Source: a virus. From it: a stretch of 27,763 nucleotides of DNA. Below the pieces are notes generated by a model. It was not told where the DNA came from. It made no database searches and saw nothing but the letters and a program-made list of their open reading frames with translations. Shown here in pieces: positions 12,600 to 21,597 of this stretch (its first letter is position 1; every line of letters begins with the position of its first letter). The translations under genes and the position numbers were made by a program. The stretch spans positions 1 through 27,763 of IMG/VR virus record IMGVR_UViG_3300003323_000868. One strand, written 5' to 3'.

Positions 12600-13151
12600 A
12601 TGCCATCCTTGGTTGATACTACATATTTCATAGGCGAACTCAACATTACCGGCACTGAAAAGCAGCCGGTGCGGGAACGCCTATGCTATATGATCAGCAT
12701 AAGGGAGCCAGAGTTCCTGCGCTATGCGCTGGGTTATGAGTTCTACGAGCTTTTCAAGGCAGGGGTTGCCAGTAATCCGATCTATCAGTTGTTGAGGGAT
12801 GGCGGCGAATACACATTGAGTAATGGAAATAAACAATACTGGAGGGGCCTGGCTAATGCCACCCTGAAAGAATCGCCCATTGCGGGGTATGTCTATTACT
12901 GGTGGATGCGCGACAGCCAAACCCAATCAACTACCATGGGGGAAGCAGAGACCAAACCTGACAACGCGGAGCGCAGGAACAACGGCTTTAAGGCATGCCG
13001 GGCTTTCAATGCAGCCATTTCAAAATGTCGTGATATGTGGTGTATGCTCACGGCTGCCGTGGATGAAGATGGCTCCAAACTATTTTCTCAATTCAAGGCC
13101 GACCAGGTTGACACCTGTCAGCTGCAACATATAAACATGCATGGGATATGA
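12600..13151 (+). CDS. putative head-tail connector protein
   Basis: The 183-aa protein begins MPSLVDTTYFIGELNITGTE and is rich in Trp and Tyr in the middle (YWRGLANATL, GYVYYWWMRDSQTQ). A helical bundle pattern and position after the capsid fit the DUF6712-type or gp6-type connector proteins of Bacteroidota phages. The family name is from memory of position and size, so confidence is moderate. It overlaps the next start by four bases (ATGA). It would join the portal ring to the tail. Confidence 0.55.
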   Translation: MPSLVDTTYFIGELNITGTEKQPVRERLCYMISIREPEFLRYALGYEFYELFKAGVASNPIYQLLRDGGEYTLSNGNKQYWRGLANATLKESPIAGYVYYWWMRDSQTQSTTMGEAETKPDNAERRNNGFKACRAFNAAISKCRDMWCMLTAAVDEDGSKLFSQFKADQVDTCQLQHINMHGI

Positions 13152-13675
13152 GAGAAGGTTTGGATTTGGTCTATAAGTTCCAGTATGTGGTTCAGGCGAC
13201 AGAGAATAAGCTGTTGCCCGGTTTCCAAACACTGAACCAGGAAATGCAGGTTATCAACTGCAGGTACGGCAGGCCGGCGGAAATCAACGCGGAGATCCAA
13301 GAGTTATCACTGGGTACAAATTCCAGGTATCAGAAATTCCCTCTGATCGCCATGTTCGAACCGCTGACAATTGTTCACCCTTCTACTGGTGAGTATTCAT
13401 TTGCCAGGGGCGTGGAAATCATCATAGCGATGCCTTCCGAGAGCGGTTGGGATTCCTACCAGCGCCAACAGCGGAATGTTGACCCGTACCTGATACCGAT
13501 ATACCAGGAATTCATGAGGCAACTCGGCAAGCATCCCGGCATCGTATGCCGCGACCCGAAAAAGGACCTGCCACATACTGTTACCATCCATAAAGGTGGT
13601 AAGCTGTTTAACGACCTTATCGACTGTATTGAGATCAAAGACCTGACAATAAAATTCAAATTTTCAAACTGTTAA
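13148..13675 (+). CDS. putative neck/tail-completion protein
   Basis: The 175-aa product begins MREGLDLVYKFQYVVQATEN and has beta stretches IIIAMPSESGWDSY and KFKFSNC with IDCIEIKDLTIKF at the end. It follows the connector gene with an ATGA overlap and comes before the likely major tail protein, the usual place of a tail terminator or completion protein. The function is inferred from order only. Confidence 0.45.
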   Translation: MREGLDLVYKFQYVVQATENKLLPGFQTLNQEMQVINCRYGRPAEINAEIQELSLGTNSRYQKFPLIAMFEPLTIVHPSTGEYSFARGVEIIIAMPSESGWDSYQRQQRNVDPYLIPIYQEFMRQLGKHPGIVCRDPKKDLPHTVTIHKGGKLFNDLIDCIEIKDLTIKFKFSNC

Positions 13676-13687
13676 AACATTATAACA

Positions 13688-14626
13688 ATGGTTAATTCAA
13701 AATCTTGCGGCATCAAGTCCATGAACCAGGGCATTGGCCGCTGTATTCAGGAGTTCGGGATGCCGACCGGCCTGATCTATGCTCCCGGTGATGGCAAGAT
13801 CACAGAGGCGCAACTCGCGACATTGAAGGCTACCTTGGAGGCAAACTCCCTTATTGATGCGCCGGTATCCCGTTGGCAGCCACTGGGGAACCTAGTAAAC
13901 TGGGAAGTTGCAAACGGCGATCCCCGTACCGAGACATTACCGAATAACGTGACCAAATACCTGGGCGACGGGTTCCCGGTATATACCGCCCGATGGGACG
14001 GTGGCGGCTTCGCTATGCATCTCAACCGCAGGAAGCTGACCAATTCCCAGGCCTCCGGTAAATACTTCATCATCCACAATACTTCTACAATCGGGGGTAA
14101 GGTGATCAAGAATACCGACGGTACTACCGACCTGCAGGGCCTGACCATGGCCCAGGTATTTACTCTGGGTCGTGGGTTTGCCACGGCTACAACATCGGAG
14201 ATCTACTCGACCGCCTTCGCCTTCGACAATACGCGGCAGTTGAATGAGGACTATGGTTTCATCGAAGCGGACTTTGATGTCCTGGAATCCATGATCGCCG
14301 TTACGGATGTGGAGTTGATTGCCACCAACAGCACATCCACAAAGTGGAACGTAAAGGCCCTAGCAGGCTATGCGAAAGCTGATCTGTCTGTTTACTTCCC
14401 TACTGAGCTAGCTGCTGCCGGAGCATGGGTTGCCAGGAACGAAACTGCCGGAACCACCCTAACAATCTCTGCGGTTGCTGCCAAAGAAGGCTATTTCGAG
14501 CTTACACTGAGTGCGGCACCGACAAGCGGAAACAAACTGTCTTTCAAACTGGCAGCACTTTCCGTACTGGAGCCACTGGGTGTGGTTGGGTATGAAAGCG
14601 AAAAGGTATACGTCACTCAGCCCTAA
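13688..14626 (+). CDS. putative major tail protein
   Basis: This 312-aa protein begins MVNSKSCGIKSMNQGIGRCI, is rich in Gly, Thr and beta strands and ends with an immunoglobulin-like region (GTTLTISAVAAKEGYFELTL). It lies after the neck genes and before the small tail genes and tape measure, where the tail-tube protein belongs. Length and composition fit. No diagnostic motif was seen, so the name rests on order. Confidence 0.55.
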   Translation: MVNSKSCGIKSMNQGIGRCIQEFGMPTGLIYAPGDGKITEAQLATLKATLEANSLIDAPVSRWQPLGNLVNWEVANGDPRTETLPNNVTKYLGDGFPVYTARWDGGGFAMHLNRRKLTNSQASGKYFIIHNTSTIGGKVIKNTDGTTDLQGLTMAQVFTLGRGFATATTSEIYSTAFAFDNTRQLNEDYGFIEADFDVLESMIAVTDVELIATNSTSTKWNVKALAGYAKADLSVYFPTELAAAGAWVARNETAGTTLTISAVAAKEGYFELTLSAAPTSGNKLSFKLAALSVLEPLGVVGYESEKVYVTQP

Positions 14627-14637
14627 ACCGTAAGACT

Positions 14638-14838
14638 ATGCAAACAGTAAGATATGCCGATATCGGATTTACGGCAGACCATGTTGCCAGCCTGACTGAA
14701 GCCGAGTGGCTTAAGGAGGCAAAGGGCGAATACTTCGGTCACAAATCCGACAAGGCAGAAACTGAAGACCTCAAGCGCGTATACAAGCTTTGCGTAAAGG
14801 CAGTGCGTGGCGACGCTAAGGAAGACGAGAAAAAATAA
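14638..14838 (+). CDS. small tail-region protein
   Basis: A 66-aa helical, charged protein beginning MQTVRYADIGFTADHVASLT and ending DAKEDEKK. It lies right after the major tail protein. The end is an A-rich stretch (GAGAAAAAATAA) followed by a hairpin, so a frameshift was considered, but no long extension exists. It could be a small tail assembly factor. Confidence 0.5.
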   Translation: MQTVRYADIGFTADHVASLTEAEWLKEAKGEYFGHKSDKAETEDLKRVYKLCVKAVRGDAKEDEKK

Positions 14839-14844
14839 GTACAG

Positions 14845-14872
14845 CCTGGGGGCTGCTATTGTAGTCCCCAGG
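14845..14872 (+). other. intercistronic hairpin before the 164-aa gene
   Basis: CCTGGGG (14845-14851) pairs with CCCCAGG (14866-14872) across a 14-base loop, ending 8 bases before the ATG at 14881 and starting 7 bases after a stop codon. It could limit ribosome entry to the next gene, protect mRNA ends or act as a weak attenuator. No U-run follows, so it is not a normal terminator. Confidence 0.45.
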
Positions 14873-14880
14873 TCTTCACT

Positions 14881-15375
14881 ATGGGACAGACACTCGCAAG
14901 CATGGCCAGAAAATTTCAAGCCCTTACCCTTACGGATGAGGCTGCGAATATCATTACTGACAATGCGACAGAAGTAGGAGACCTGAACCGGGAACAATTG
15001 TACAAGGGCCTGGACGCCAACGGGCAATTTCTTAGTCCGAAGTACAGCGAAGATCCATTCTTCAAGACCAGGGAGGCCGCCGAACGGTATGCCCAATGGA
15101 AAATGAGAATTACCCCGGACCCGGACCGGCCAAAAGATGTCCCAAACCTGTATATAACAGGCCGGTATCACGAAAGCCGGCAAGTGAAGGTGGAGGGTAA
15201 TAAGCTGGTATTCTTATCGGACGACCCCAACGCCTCCAAGATAAAAGGTAAGTACAGAAACATTGATGGCCTGACAATGGAATCGATTTACAAGTTCAGA
15301 GCCAAAACACTTTACCCACGGCTGGTGCGGGTTATTTCAGAAAAGACCGGCGCCGGTATCGGAACAAACGTATAA
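14881..15375 (+). CDS. tail-region protein of unknown function
   Basis: The 164-aa protein begins MGQTLASMARKFQALTLTDE and contains REQLYKGLDANGQFLSPKYS and YAQWKMRITPDPDRPKD. This kind of protein is familiar from Bacteroidota prophages near the tape measure, but I know of no defined role. It might be a minor tail or morphogenesis protein. It ends two bases before the next start. Confidence 0.5.
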   Translation: MGQTLASMARKFQALTLTDEAANIITDNATEVGDLNREQLYKGLDANGQFLSPKYSEDPFFKTREAAERYAQWKMRITPDPDRPKDVPNLYITGRYHESRQVKVEGNKLVFLSDDPNASKIKGKYRNIDGLTMESIYKFRAKTLYPRLVRVISEKTGAGIGTNV

Positions 15376-15377
15376 CC

Positions 15378-15593
15378 ATGGCATGCCTATCGTGTGAAGA
15401 GGCGGCCAGGGCAAGAGACAAAGCAAAACTGGAAGATGCGAAACGTCGTGCAAAAATTTATGCAGCAAGCAAGAAGGAGGTGGTCGAGCTGGTCATCTTC
15501 CGGACGGTCAATGACGGCTACGGATTCTGCGAACCAGGAGATGATGTGCTCACCCGAAGGCCCACAGTCGAACATATATCATTCCGTAGATGA
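15378..15593 (+). CDS. small cysteine-pair protein
   Basis: The 71-aa product begins MACLSCEEAARARDKAKLED, with a CxxC at residues 3-6, a highly charged helix and an end VLTRRPTVEHISFRR. The reading frame is real-looking and distinct from the overlapping frame of the next gene, which overlaps its last 53 bases. It is typical of tiny tail-region genes, but no function is known. Confidence 0.5.
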   Translation: MACLSCEEAARARDKAKLEDAKRRAKIYAASKKEVVELVIFRTVNDGYGFCEPGDDVLTRRPTVEHISFRR

Positions 15594-16218
15594 TTTACCC
15601 TTTGTCCTGTTCGAGGATTGTCTGCTCAACGACAGGCTGTCTTCCCTGATCAGGTCCAGGTACAAAATAGTACAGCAGGAACGCCAATACTATAAGCCGG
15701 AAGTCCCGGATTATGAACTGCAGCAGGCTTGGATGAATATCTATAGCCAATACTGCGAACGCCTGGGAGATAATAACCTCATGCATGCTACCAGGGTCAT
15801 GGGCGGAATACATGTATATGATTCCAAGATACAACGAGTGACTACCATTATTCAATGCCTGAGACAATGGTATGATGTACGCCAGGCGGAAATGCTTGAG
15901 CGGGCATTGCCAGGAGCGAAAGTGGATCATTCGTCCCTGGAAGCATACGAGAAAAGCCTGAGCCGGGCAGAAACACTGCTCAAAAAAGACATCATCGCAA
16001 GGGATACGCTGGTTCAGGAATATCAGGATCTACAAAAGAAAGCCGCATCCGGCTCCAGAATGACCGGCGAGTACTTCACTGAAATGCTAGTTCACGTCAG
16101 CAAGCATGAAGGATACCATGTAAGAAAAAAAGATATCACTGTAGGGGAATACTGCGCCTATGTCAAGACATACAGAAACCACATTGAAACTGAACTGCTT
16201 AAACGCAAGCGTAAATAA
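15541..16218 (+). CDS. putative tail assembly chaperone-like protein
   Basis: The open frame extends back to 15394, but its first part overlaps the 71-aa gene and has poor composition. The more likely start is the ATG at 15541 or 15544, preceded by GGAG; this gives about 225 residues. The protein starts MMCSPEGPQSNIYHSVDDLP and has a helical C-terminus with many Arg and Lys (RKKDITVGEYCAYVKTYRNH). It lies immediately upstream of the tape measure, the site of tail assembly chaperones in siphoviruses. It overlaps the tape-measure ATG by one base. The chaperone role is inferred from position. Confidence 0.5.
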   Translation: MMCSPEGPQSNIYHSVDDLPFVLFEDCLLNDRLSSLIRSRYKIVQQERQYYKPEVPDYELQQAWMNIYSQYCERLGDNNLMHATRVMGGIHVYDSKIQRVTTIIQCLRQWYDVRQAEMLERALPGAKVDHSSLEAYEKSLSRAETLLKKDIIARDTLVQEYQDLQKKAASGSRMTGEYFTEMLVHVSKHEGYHVRKKDITVGEYCAYVKTYRNHIETELLKRKRK

Positions 16219-19200
16219 TGCCTGAAGTTGTAGAGGAAATAGTAGGGAAAAAGGCGTACGACCAGATCGACGCACTGACCGATCGGTTGCTGAAGGCGGC
16301 CGGGCTTATTGATGATCTAAACTCCAAAGGATCGAAGATGGAAATCGATCTTAAAGGAGCAAAAACCATCAATGAGGCTATTGCCGGGATGTCGGCACTG
16401 AAGCAAAATCAGGACGCTCTCGCAGCTGCCAACATTGATTACCAGAAGACGATCCGGGATACAGATAAGCTATTGGTCAACTTCGGCACCAACTTGGAGG
16501 AAAATATCCGGGTTCAGCTCAGTATGAAGACCGAGTTGAAAGGCGTAAAGGACGAAATGAAGAACCTGGCCAAAGACACAGATGTTTATGGAAGGATAAA
16601 TGAAAGGGTTCGGGACAGACTTGTTGAACTCACCAAGCGGGAAAAGGAGCTATCTGCATCCATTCGGGAGCAGGAGCAGCTCATAAAATCTCAGGCTAAG
16701 GCGAACGTGGCCGCAGCAGGGTCTATAGACCAGGTTTCCGCAAAGCTGGACCAATTTAAAAATATATTCCGGCAATTATCCCAGGCAGAAAGAGAAGGTG
16801 CAATAGGGGAACAGCTTTTGAAGTCTGTTCAAGAATTGGACCCAACAGTCAAAGGGTTCAATGCTACAATTGGAGACTTTCAGCGGAATGTGGGCAACTA
16901 TGCCGGTACTTTCTCTGGGGCATTTTCCGTACTTAACACTGAGCTTTCGGAGGTTCGGACCAAACTGGCCGGCATGAGCTCTTCTGATGCCGGGTTTGAC
17001 AGCCTGACCAAACAGGAGCAGGCCCTGGCCAAGATCACTGAAGGCTTAACTCAGGCTTTCGGATCAACAAAGCAGGAGCTCAGGGAGTTCCAGGAAGCAG
17101 CAAAGCAGTTAGGGCTTACACTTGGGTCTGACAGCGAATTATTCGCCCAATTTGTTGCGCAAGTTGGTAAAGCCAAGGATGAGTTGGGCGACCTGCAGGC
17201 GACCGTGGATTTCAATGCCTCCGACACAAAATACCTGGATGGCACCATTGAGGGCATAAATGCTGTGGCCGGCGCCTATGGTGTCGCAGAAGGTGCCGCT
17301 ACCCTATTTGGTGCCTCCCAGGAAGATTTGCAGCGTCAGATGGTTGTCCTGCAGGCGGTAATGACCATAACTAACGGCCTGCAACAGATACAGATTGCGC
17401 TACAGTCTGAATCTGCACTGATGATGACCCTTCTGTCTACTCAGACCAAGATCCTGGCCGCTGCCAAAGCGGTCGAAGCCTTTATTGATAAACTGGCTAC
17501 AGCTGCAACCCGGGCCAATACTCTTGAAACTATTAAAAACCGGGCTGCAAAGATAGCTGCCACTATAGCTACCGGAGCGCAAACTGCAGCCATGAGTCTA
17601 TACACCTTTGTGACCAATGGAGCTACCGTGGCGACGAAAGTCCTTCGGGCGGCATTGCTGGCCACTGGTATTGGAGCGGTAATAGTTCTTTTGGGAACAG
17701 CAATTTCGTATATGTCTTCTATGAGTAAGGAAACAGACAAGGCGGCAAGTAGTGTGCGGGATTTTTCAAGCGCCCTTGAAAATCTGAATGACATTTTTGA
17801 TCGGGTTAATGCTAATCTGGAACGCAATACAAAGGTGGCGATTGCTGCGGCTAAGGCCCGTGGGGCATCTGAAGAAGAGATCTTGGCCATAGAGCGTAAA
17901 GCATTGGAAGCCAGAATTGAAAATCTGGAAGAGCAGAAGGGCATACTTGATAAGAACTACAATGATCAGAAGCAATCAGCCGAAAATCTCAAGAAGATCG
18001 AGCAGGACCGGGTTAAACTAACCCAACAGATCGCTGATGCTCGGGCTGAAATACAGATTAAGGAATATAATACCCAGGAGCAGGCCAGGAAGAAAAGCGA
18101 ACAGGCAGCTAAAAAAGCCAGCGATGACCGGAAGAAACTTCTTGAAGAAGAGTTAAAAAATACCGAAGCTCTGCAAAAGGAACTAGCAAAACGGCGGATT
18201 GAGCTATTGACCCCTTCAGAAGAAGAAATTTCTTCTATGGTTGAGGACATCACCCGTATTGTCAATTCAAAATCCGGGAAGGTATACCTGAATGCTGGGA
18301 TTGCCGTGAACCAGGAAGAAGTTGCCGCAGACCTGGCAAAAGTGGATGCTGCGACATCCCAAAAACTTGCCAGCATAGAGAGGGCGTATGCTGAAGGCTT
18401 GTACAAGTCCTACAAGGAATATGAGAAAGACAAGACCAACGCCACCATTGAAGGCAGCCAAGCCAGGTATCAGGTAGAGATTAATGGCATAAAAAAACTA
18501 CTCGCATACTTGCCGACCAGCATTTCCGAACAATTAACATTTAACAAGCAACTTAACGATCTGGAGCTGAAGCAGTTGGATGAAACCAATAAGCTGAAGC
18601 TAGACAAAGAAAAAGAGGCTGCAGAAAAGAGGAAGGATGTACGGAAGAAGTTGGCGGACTACGAAAAGCAAATTGGAGAGGAAACATTTCAAACTGTCGT
18701 GGCATTCATAAATGCCACCTTTGAGAAGCGCCGCCAGGGTCTTGATAATGAGCAAAAGCAGATCGACCGGAATAAAGAATCGGAGATCAATGCTATTAAC
18801 GCATCCATGCTTACCCAGGAGGAAAAGCAACGGCGGGTAGCAGAGGCTGAAATCCGGGCTGCGGCCAAGACTCAAGAGATCGAGCGCAAAAAGATAGAAC
18901 TACAGCGCAGGCAGGCGGCATTTGATAAAGCAGTCACCATCGCAAAGATTATAGGAGATACCGCGTCAGCAGTAGTAGAAGCCTTGCCTAATATCCCGTT
19001 GTCAATAGCTATTGGCGTTATTGGTGCTTTACAGTTGGCTCGGGCAGTAGCCGCCCCGCTCCCCCAGTTCGCGGAAGGTACGGATAATGCACCTGGTGGA
19101 CTGGCCAGGGTATCTGAGCGCGGTCAGGAATTGGTAATTGAGCCAGATGGATCTACCTGGTTGACCCCTAAACAAGATTCAATAGTATATCTCCCTGCTC

Positions 19201-19439
19201 ATTCAAAGGTAATTCCAAACGATGAGTTGATCCGCATGACCAACTACGGCATGATGAATGGTATGGCTGTAATGCCTCACTATAACGATGATGGTCCGAT
19301 TATGAAGGAAGTAGTGTCAGAAATGAAAGCCTCTAATGTATTGAACCGGAAGATATTATCTGAACTGAGCAAAAAGAAATCATCCAATGTAAATGTATAC
19401 ACGGGATGGAGTGATTATGTGCACAAAATAACACATTAG
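16218..19439 (+). CDS. tape measure protein
   Basis: At 1073 aa this is the longest gene. It has long charged coiled regions (about 1-200 and 540-850), a hydrophobic block ATGIGAVIVLLGTAISYM near residues 480-500, and a helical middle. The C-terminal motif FAEGTDNAPGGLARVSERGQ, then ELVIEPDGSTWLTPKQDSIV and YLPAHSKVIPNDEL, is typical of phage tape measures. The length sets the tail length, which by the usual 1.5 angstrom per residue rule suggests about 160 nm; this is an estimate. The ATG overlaps the previous TAA. Its TAG overlaps the next gene's GTG. Confidence 0.85.
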   Translation: MPEVVEEIVGKKAYDQIDALTDRLLKAAGLIDDLNSKGSKMEIDLKGAKTINEAIAGMSALKQNQDALAAANIDYQKTIRDTDKLLVNFGTNLEENIRVQLSMKTELKGVKDEMKNLAKDTDVYGRINERVRDRLVELTKREKELSASIREQEQLIKSQAKANVAAAGSIDQVSAKLDQFKNIFRQLSQAEREGAIGEQLLKSVQELDPTVKGFNATIGDFQRNVGNYAGTFSGAFSVLNTELSEVRTKLAGMSSSDAGFDSLTKQEQALAKITEGLTQAFGSTKQELREFQEAAKQLGLTLGSDSELFAQFVAQVGKAKDELGDLQATVDFNASDTKYLDGTIEGINAVAGAYGVAEGAATLFGASQEDLQRQMVVLQAVMTITNGLQQIQIALQSESALMMTLLSTQTKILAAAKAVEAFIDKLATAATRANTLETIKNRAAKIAATIATGAQTAAMSLYTFVTNGATVATKVLRAALLATGIGAVIVLLGTAISYMSSMSKETDKAASSVRDFSSALENLNDIFDRVNANLERNTKVAIAAAKARGASEEEILAIERKALEARIENLEEQKGILDKNYNDQKQSAENLKKIEQDRVKLTQQIADARAEIQIKEYNTQEQARKKSEQAAKKASDDRKKLLEEELKNTEALQKELAKRRIELLTPSEEEISSMVEDITRIVNSKSGKVYLNAGIAVNQEEVAADLAKVDAATSQKLASIERAYAEGLYKSYKEYEKDKTNATIEGSQARYQVEINGIKKLLAYLPTSISEQLTFNKQLNDLELKQLDETNKLKLDKEKEAAEKRKDVRKKLADYEKQIGEETFQTVVAFINATFEKRRQGLDNEQKQIDRNKESEINAINASMLTQEEKQRRVAEAEIRAAAKTQEIERKKIELQRRQAAFDKAVTIAKIIGDTASAVVEALPNIPLSIAIGVIGALQLARAVAAPLPQFAEGTDNAPGGLARVSERGQELVIEPDGSTWLTPKQDSIVYLPAHSKVIPNDELIRMTNYGMMNGMAVMPHYNDDGPIMKEVVSEMKASNVLNRKILSELSKKKSSNVNVYTGWSDYVHKITH

Positions 19440-21595
19440 TGAGCCACCTGCCGAAATATATCGTATACCTGAAGCGTGATGCCGTGACGTACTATAAGTA
19501 TATCAATGGTATCGTGACTACCACCGGTACGCCATATGCCATTCCGACTTTACCGATCGGTTGGAAGGATACGCAGATCCGTTGGGTTCGTAATGTGAAA
19601 TATCATGGCATTTCCCGTACCCTGTCGACTCCGTACCAATTCGTCCGGGAGGCGGCTGAGATATTGCGTAAGGTGAAGTATACAGAAGGCGGGGAAGGTC
19701 GCTGCACTATGGTGATCATGATGCGTAATGAGGATTGGACCTATTCCCAGCTATATTCCGGTGAAATTGACTTCTCCACCAGTAAAGACGGCGTTGTTGT
19801 ATTCAAGGCCAATATCCTGGATAATAGTATCGAGTCAAAGATCAAGGCTAATGAAAATACGCCATATGAAATACCGGTAAATGACACTACCGGCACAATA
19901 ACGCTTACCGGCCTAATGCTGGAATCAAAAGCCAACTTCATAACTATAGCCGGCAGCAATATAAACGGAGTAATCAAAAACGCCTTCACCTTCCAAGAGG
20001 GAGATTATACGGTCACCCAGAATATGGGACAGGGTATAGATACAAATCTCGGGGGGGGATATGATATAGTAGGGAACTTTTGGACCATACCAATGTATGA
20101 TCAGAATTCGTACCTGATAGAGGCCCTGAGAACGATGGATGTAAGATGTACATTCAATCAACGATTTGTTGTAGAAAAGGCCGGCGGGGGCTCTGTTTCA
20201 GTGAAGGTGCAGTTCCTTGTCGTGAACAAAGATCGTGAAGTCACGGCCGCTGACGGACCGCCGGCATCGGTGCCCATAACCGCCGATGGGATTACTGAAA
20301 AGATCATGGGTGGCGGGACCTCCTACTTTACCATTAATCCAGGAGATCGCGTATACTTAGCTGCGAAAATCATCGTAAACAGCGGATCCCCTGATTACAG
20401 TCTTTCCTATGACGGGAATGGCGACTCGCCTACCTCAGCACCCAATTATTGGGCGAAAGTAGAATCCCGCTGGCAATATGAGACTACTACCCATTATGCC
20501 ATCCGTCATTGTGACGCGTATGACGAACTGATGAAGAAGGTAGTCGGATCGTCAACAATCGTAAGCTACAGTGCTTATTTGCGTAGTACTGCGCAACACG
20601 AAGACAACATTCCGTACATGAATTTCCTTTTACCTGGTGATTCTATACGCCGTTTGCCGGACGCCAAACTGAAGGTAACCCTTTCAGACTTCTTTCAGGA
20701 TGCAACAGGCCGAGCCTGCCTGGGTATGGGGCCGGACAATACCGGTACCATCCGTATGGAGCCATTTAAGTATTGGTATGACAAGGACATTATCATTGCG
20801 GATTTGGGGGACATTACTGACCCGGATGCTGAGTTGGAAGATGCAAATGACATCATATACGATAATATCAAGGTTGGCCAGCCAGAGCAGACCTACGACA
20901 ACATCAACGGCAGGTACGAATACAACCAGGAATCCCGGTTCCGGGGCCCGGTGACCAGGGTAAGCAATGAACTTGACTTAACCGGCAAATTTCGCCGGGA
21001 TAGCTTCGGAATAGAGGCGCAGCGTCAGAATCTTTCAGGTAAGACAACTACGGACAGCTCCAGCGACAATGACACTTTTATTGTCTGCACGAGGCTCATT
21101 GCGGGATTCCTGGTACAGCGCCGGCCATTGTTTAGCTCCGGCGCCACGGCTTCCGGAATCCCTTATGTAGAACAGGGGTATGAATATGACCTGACACCGA
21201 AACGGGACCTGCTGCGCAATAAGCCCAGGCTGGCTGCCTCCTACTTCCTGCGAAATGGACAGACAATTACCTTCCAGACCACTGATAAGAATACAGAACT
21301 ACAGGTGATGTTCGAGGGGGGGCGGCCAAATATAGTGGAAAAAGCAAACCTGGCAGTAAGTGATCTTGGAACGCCCTATTGCCTTCCTTGCAATTTCAGG
21401 TTTAAAGCCAGATCCCCTAAAAATCTGCTTTACCTAATGGATCTCTATAGCCGGGGTTGCTTTAAGTTCAGATGGAAGGGGGTCAACCTGAAGGGGTATC
21501 CAATGGATGTGGGTCTCAACCTGAGCACAAATGGAGAATATGACTTCTGGCTGCGCCTCACTGAGGACAGCGATATTTCAAAACTGCACAAATAA
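19439..21595 (+). CDS. large tail-tip/baseplate-like protein
   Basis: The 718-aa product starts with GTG, overlapping the stop of the tape measure (TAGTG). It begins SHLPKYIVYLKRDAVTYYKY and contains beta-rich stretches such as KVKYTEGGEGRCTMVIMMRN, GEIDFSTSKDGVVVFKANIL and PLFSSGATASGIPY. The last third has GCFKFRWKGVNLKGYP and NLSTNGEYDFWLRLTEDSD. Its place right after the tape measure fits a distal-tail or baseplate hub protein. No catalytic site is visible. Confidence 0.55.
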   Translation: MSHLPKYIVYLKRDAVTYYKYINGIVTTTGTPYAIPTLPIGWKDTQIRWVRNVKYHGISRTLSTPYQFVREAAEILRKVKYTEGGEGRCTMVIMMRNEDWTYSQLYSGEIDFSTSKDGVVVFKANILDNSIESKIKANENTPYEIPVNDTTGTITLTGLMLESKANFITIAGSNINGVIKNAFTFQEGDYTVTQNMGQGIDTNLGGGYDIVGNFWTIPMYDQNSYLIEALRTMDVRCTFNQRFVVEKAGGGSVSVKVQFLVVNKDREVTAADGPPASVPITADGITEKIMGGGTSYFTINPGDRVYLAAKIIVNSGSPDYSLSYDGNGDSPTSAPNYWAKVESRWQYETTTHYAIRHCDAYDELMKKVVGSSTIVSYSAYLRSTAQHEDNIPYMNFLLPGDSIRRLPDAKLKVTLSDFFQDATGRACLGMGPDNTGTIRMEPFKYWYDKDIIIADLGDITDPDAELEDANDIIYDNIKVGQPEQTYDNINGRYEYNQESRFRGPVTRVSNELDLTGKFRRDSFGIEAQRQNLSGKTTTDSSSDNDTFIVCTRLIAGFLVQRRPLFSSGATASGIPYVEQGYEYDLTPKRDLLRNKPRLAASYFLRNGQTITFQTTDKNTELQVMFEGGRPNIVEKANLAVSDLGTPYCLPCNFRFKARSPKNLLYLMDLYSRGCFKFRWKGVNLKGYPMDVGLNLSTNGEYDFWLRLTEDSDISKLHK

Positions 21596-21597
21596 CC

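Noticed and set aside
14836-14880. Long -1 frameshift product of the 66-aa gene
   Set aside because: The -1 frame meets a stop after nine codons and the A tract is six bases, one short of a typical A AAA AAA slippery site.
15394-15540. Extended N-terminus of the chaperone-like gene
   Set aside because: The extension overlaps the 71-aa gene, has a poor composition rich in Arg and Ser, and a better start with GGAG lies at 15541.
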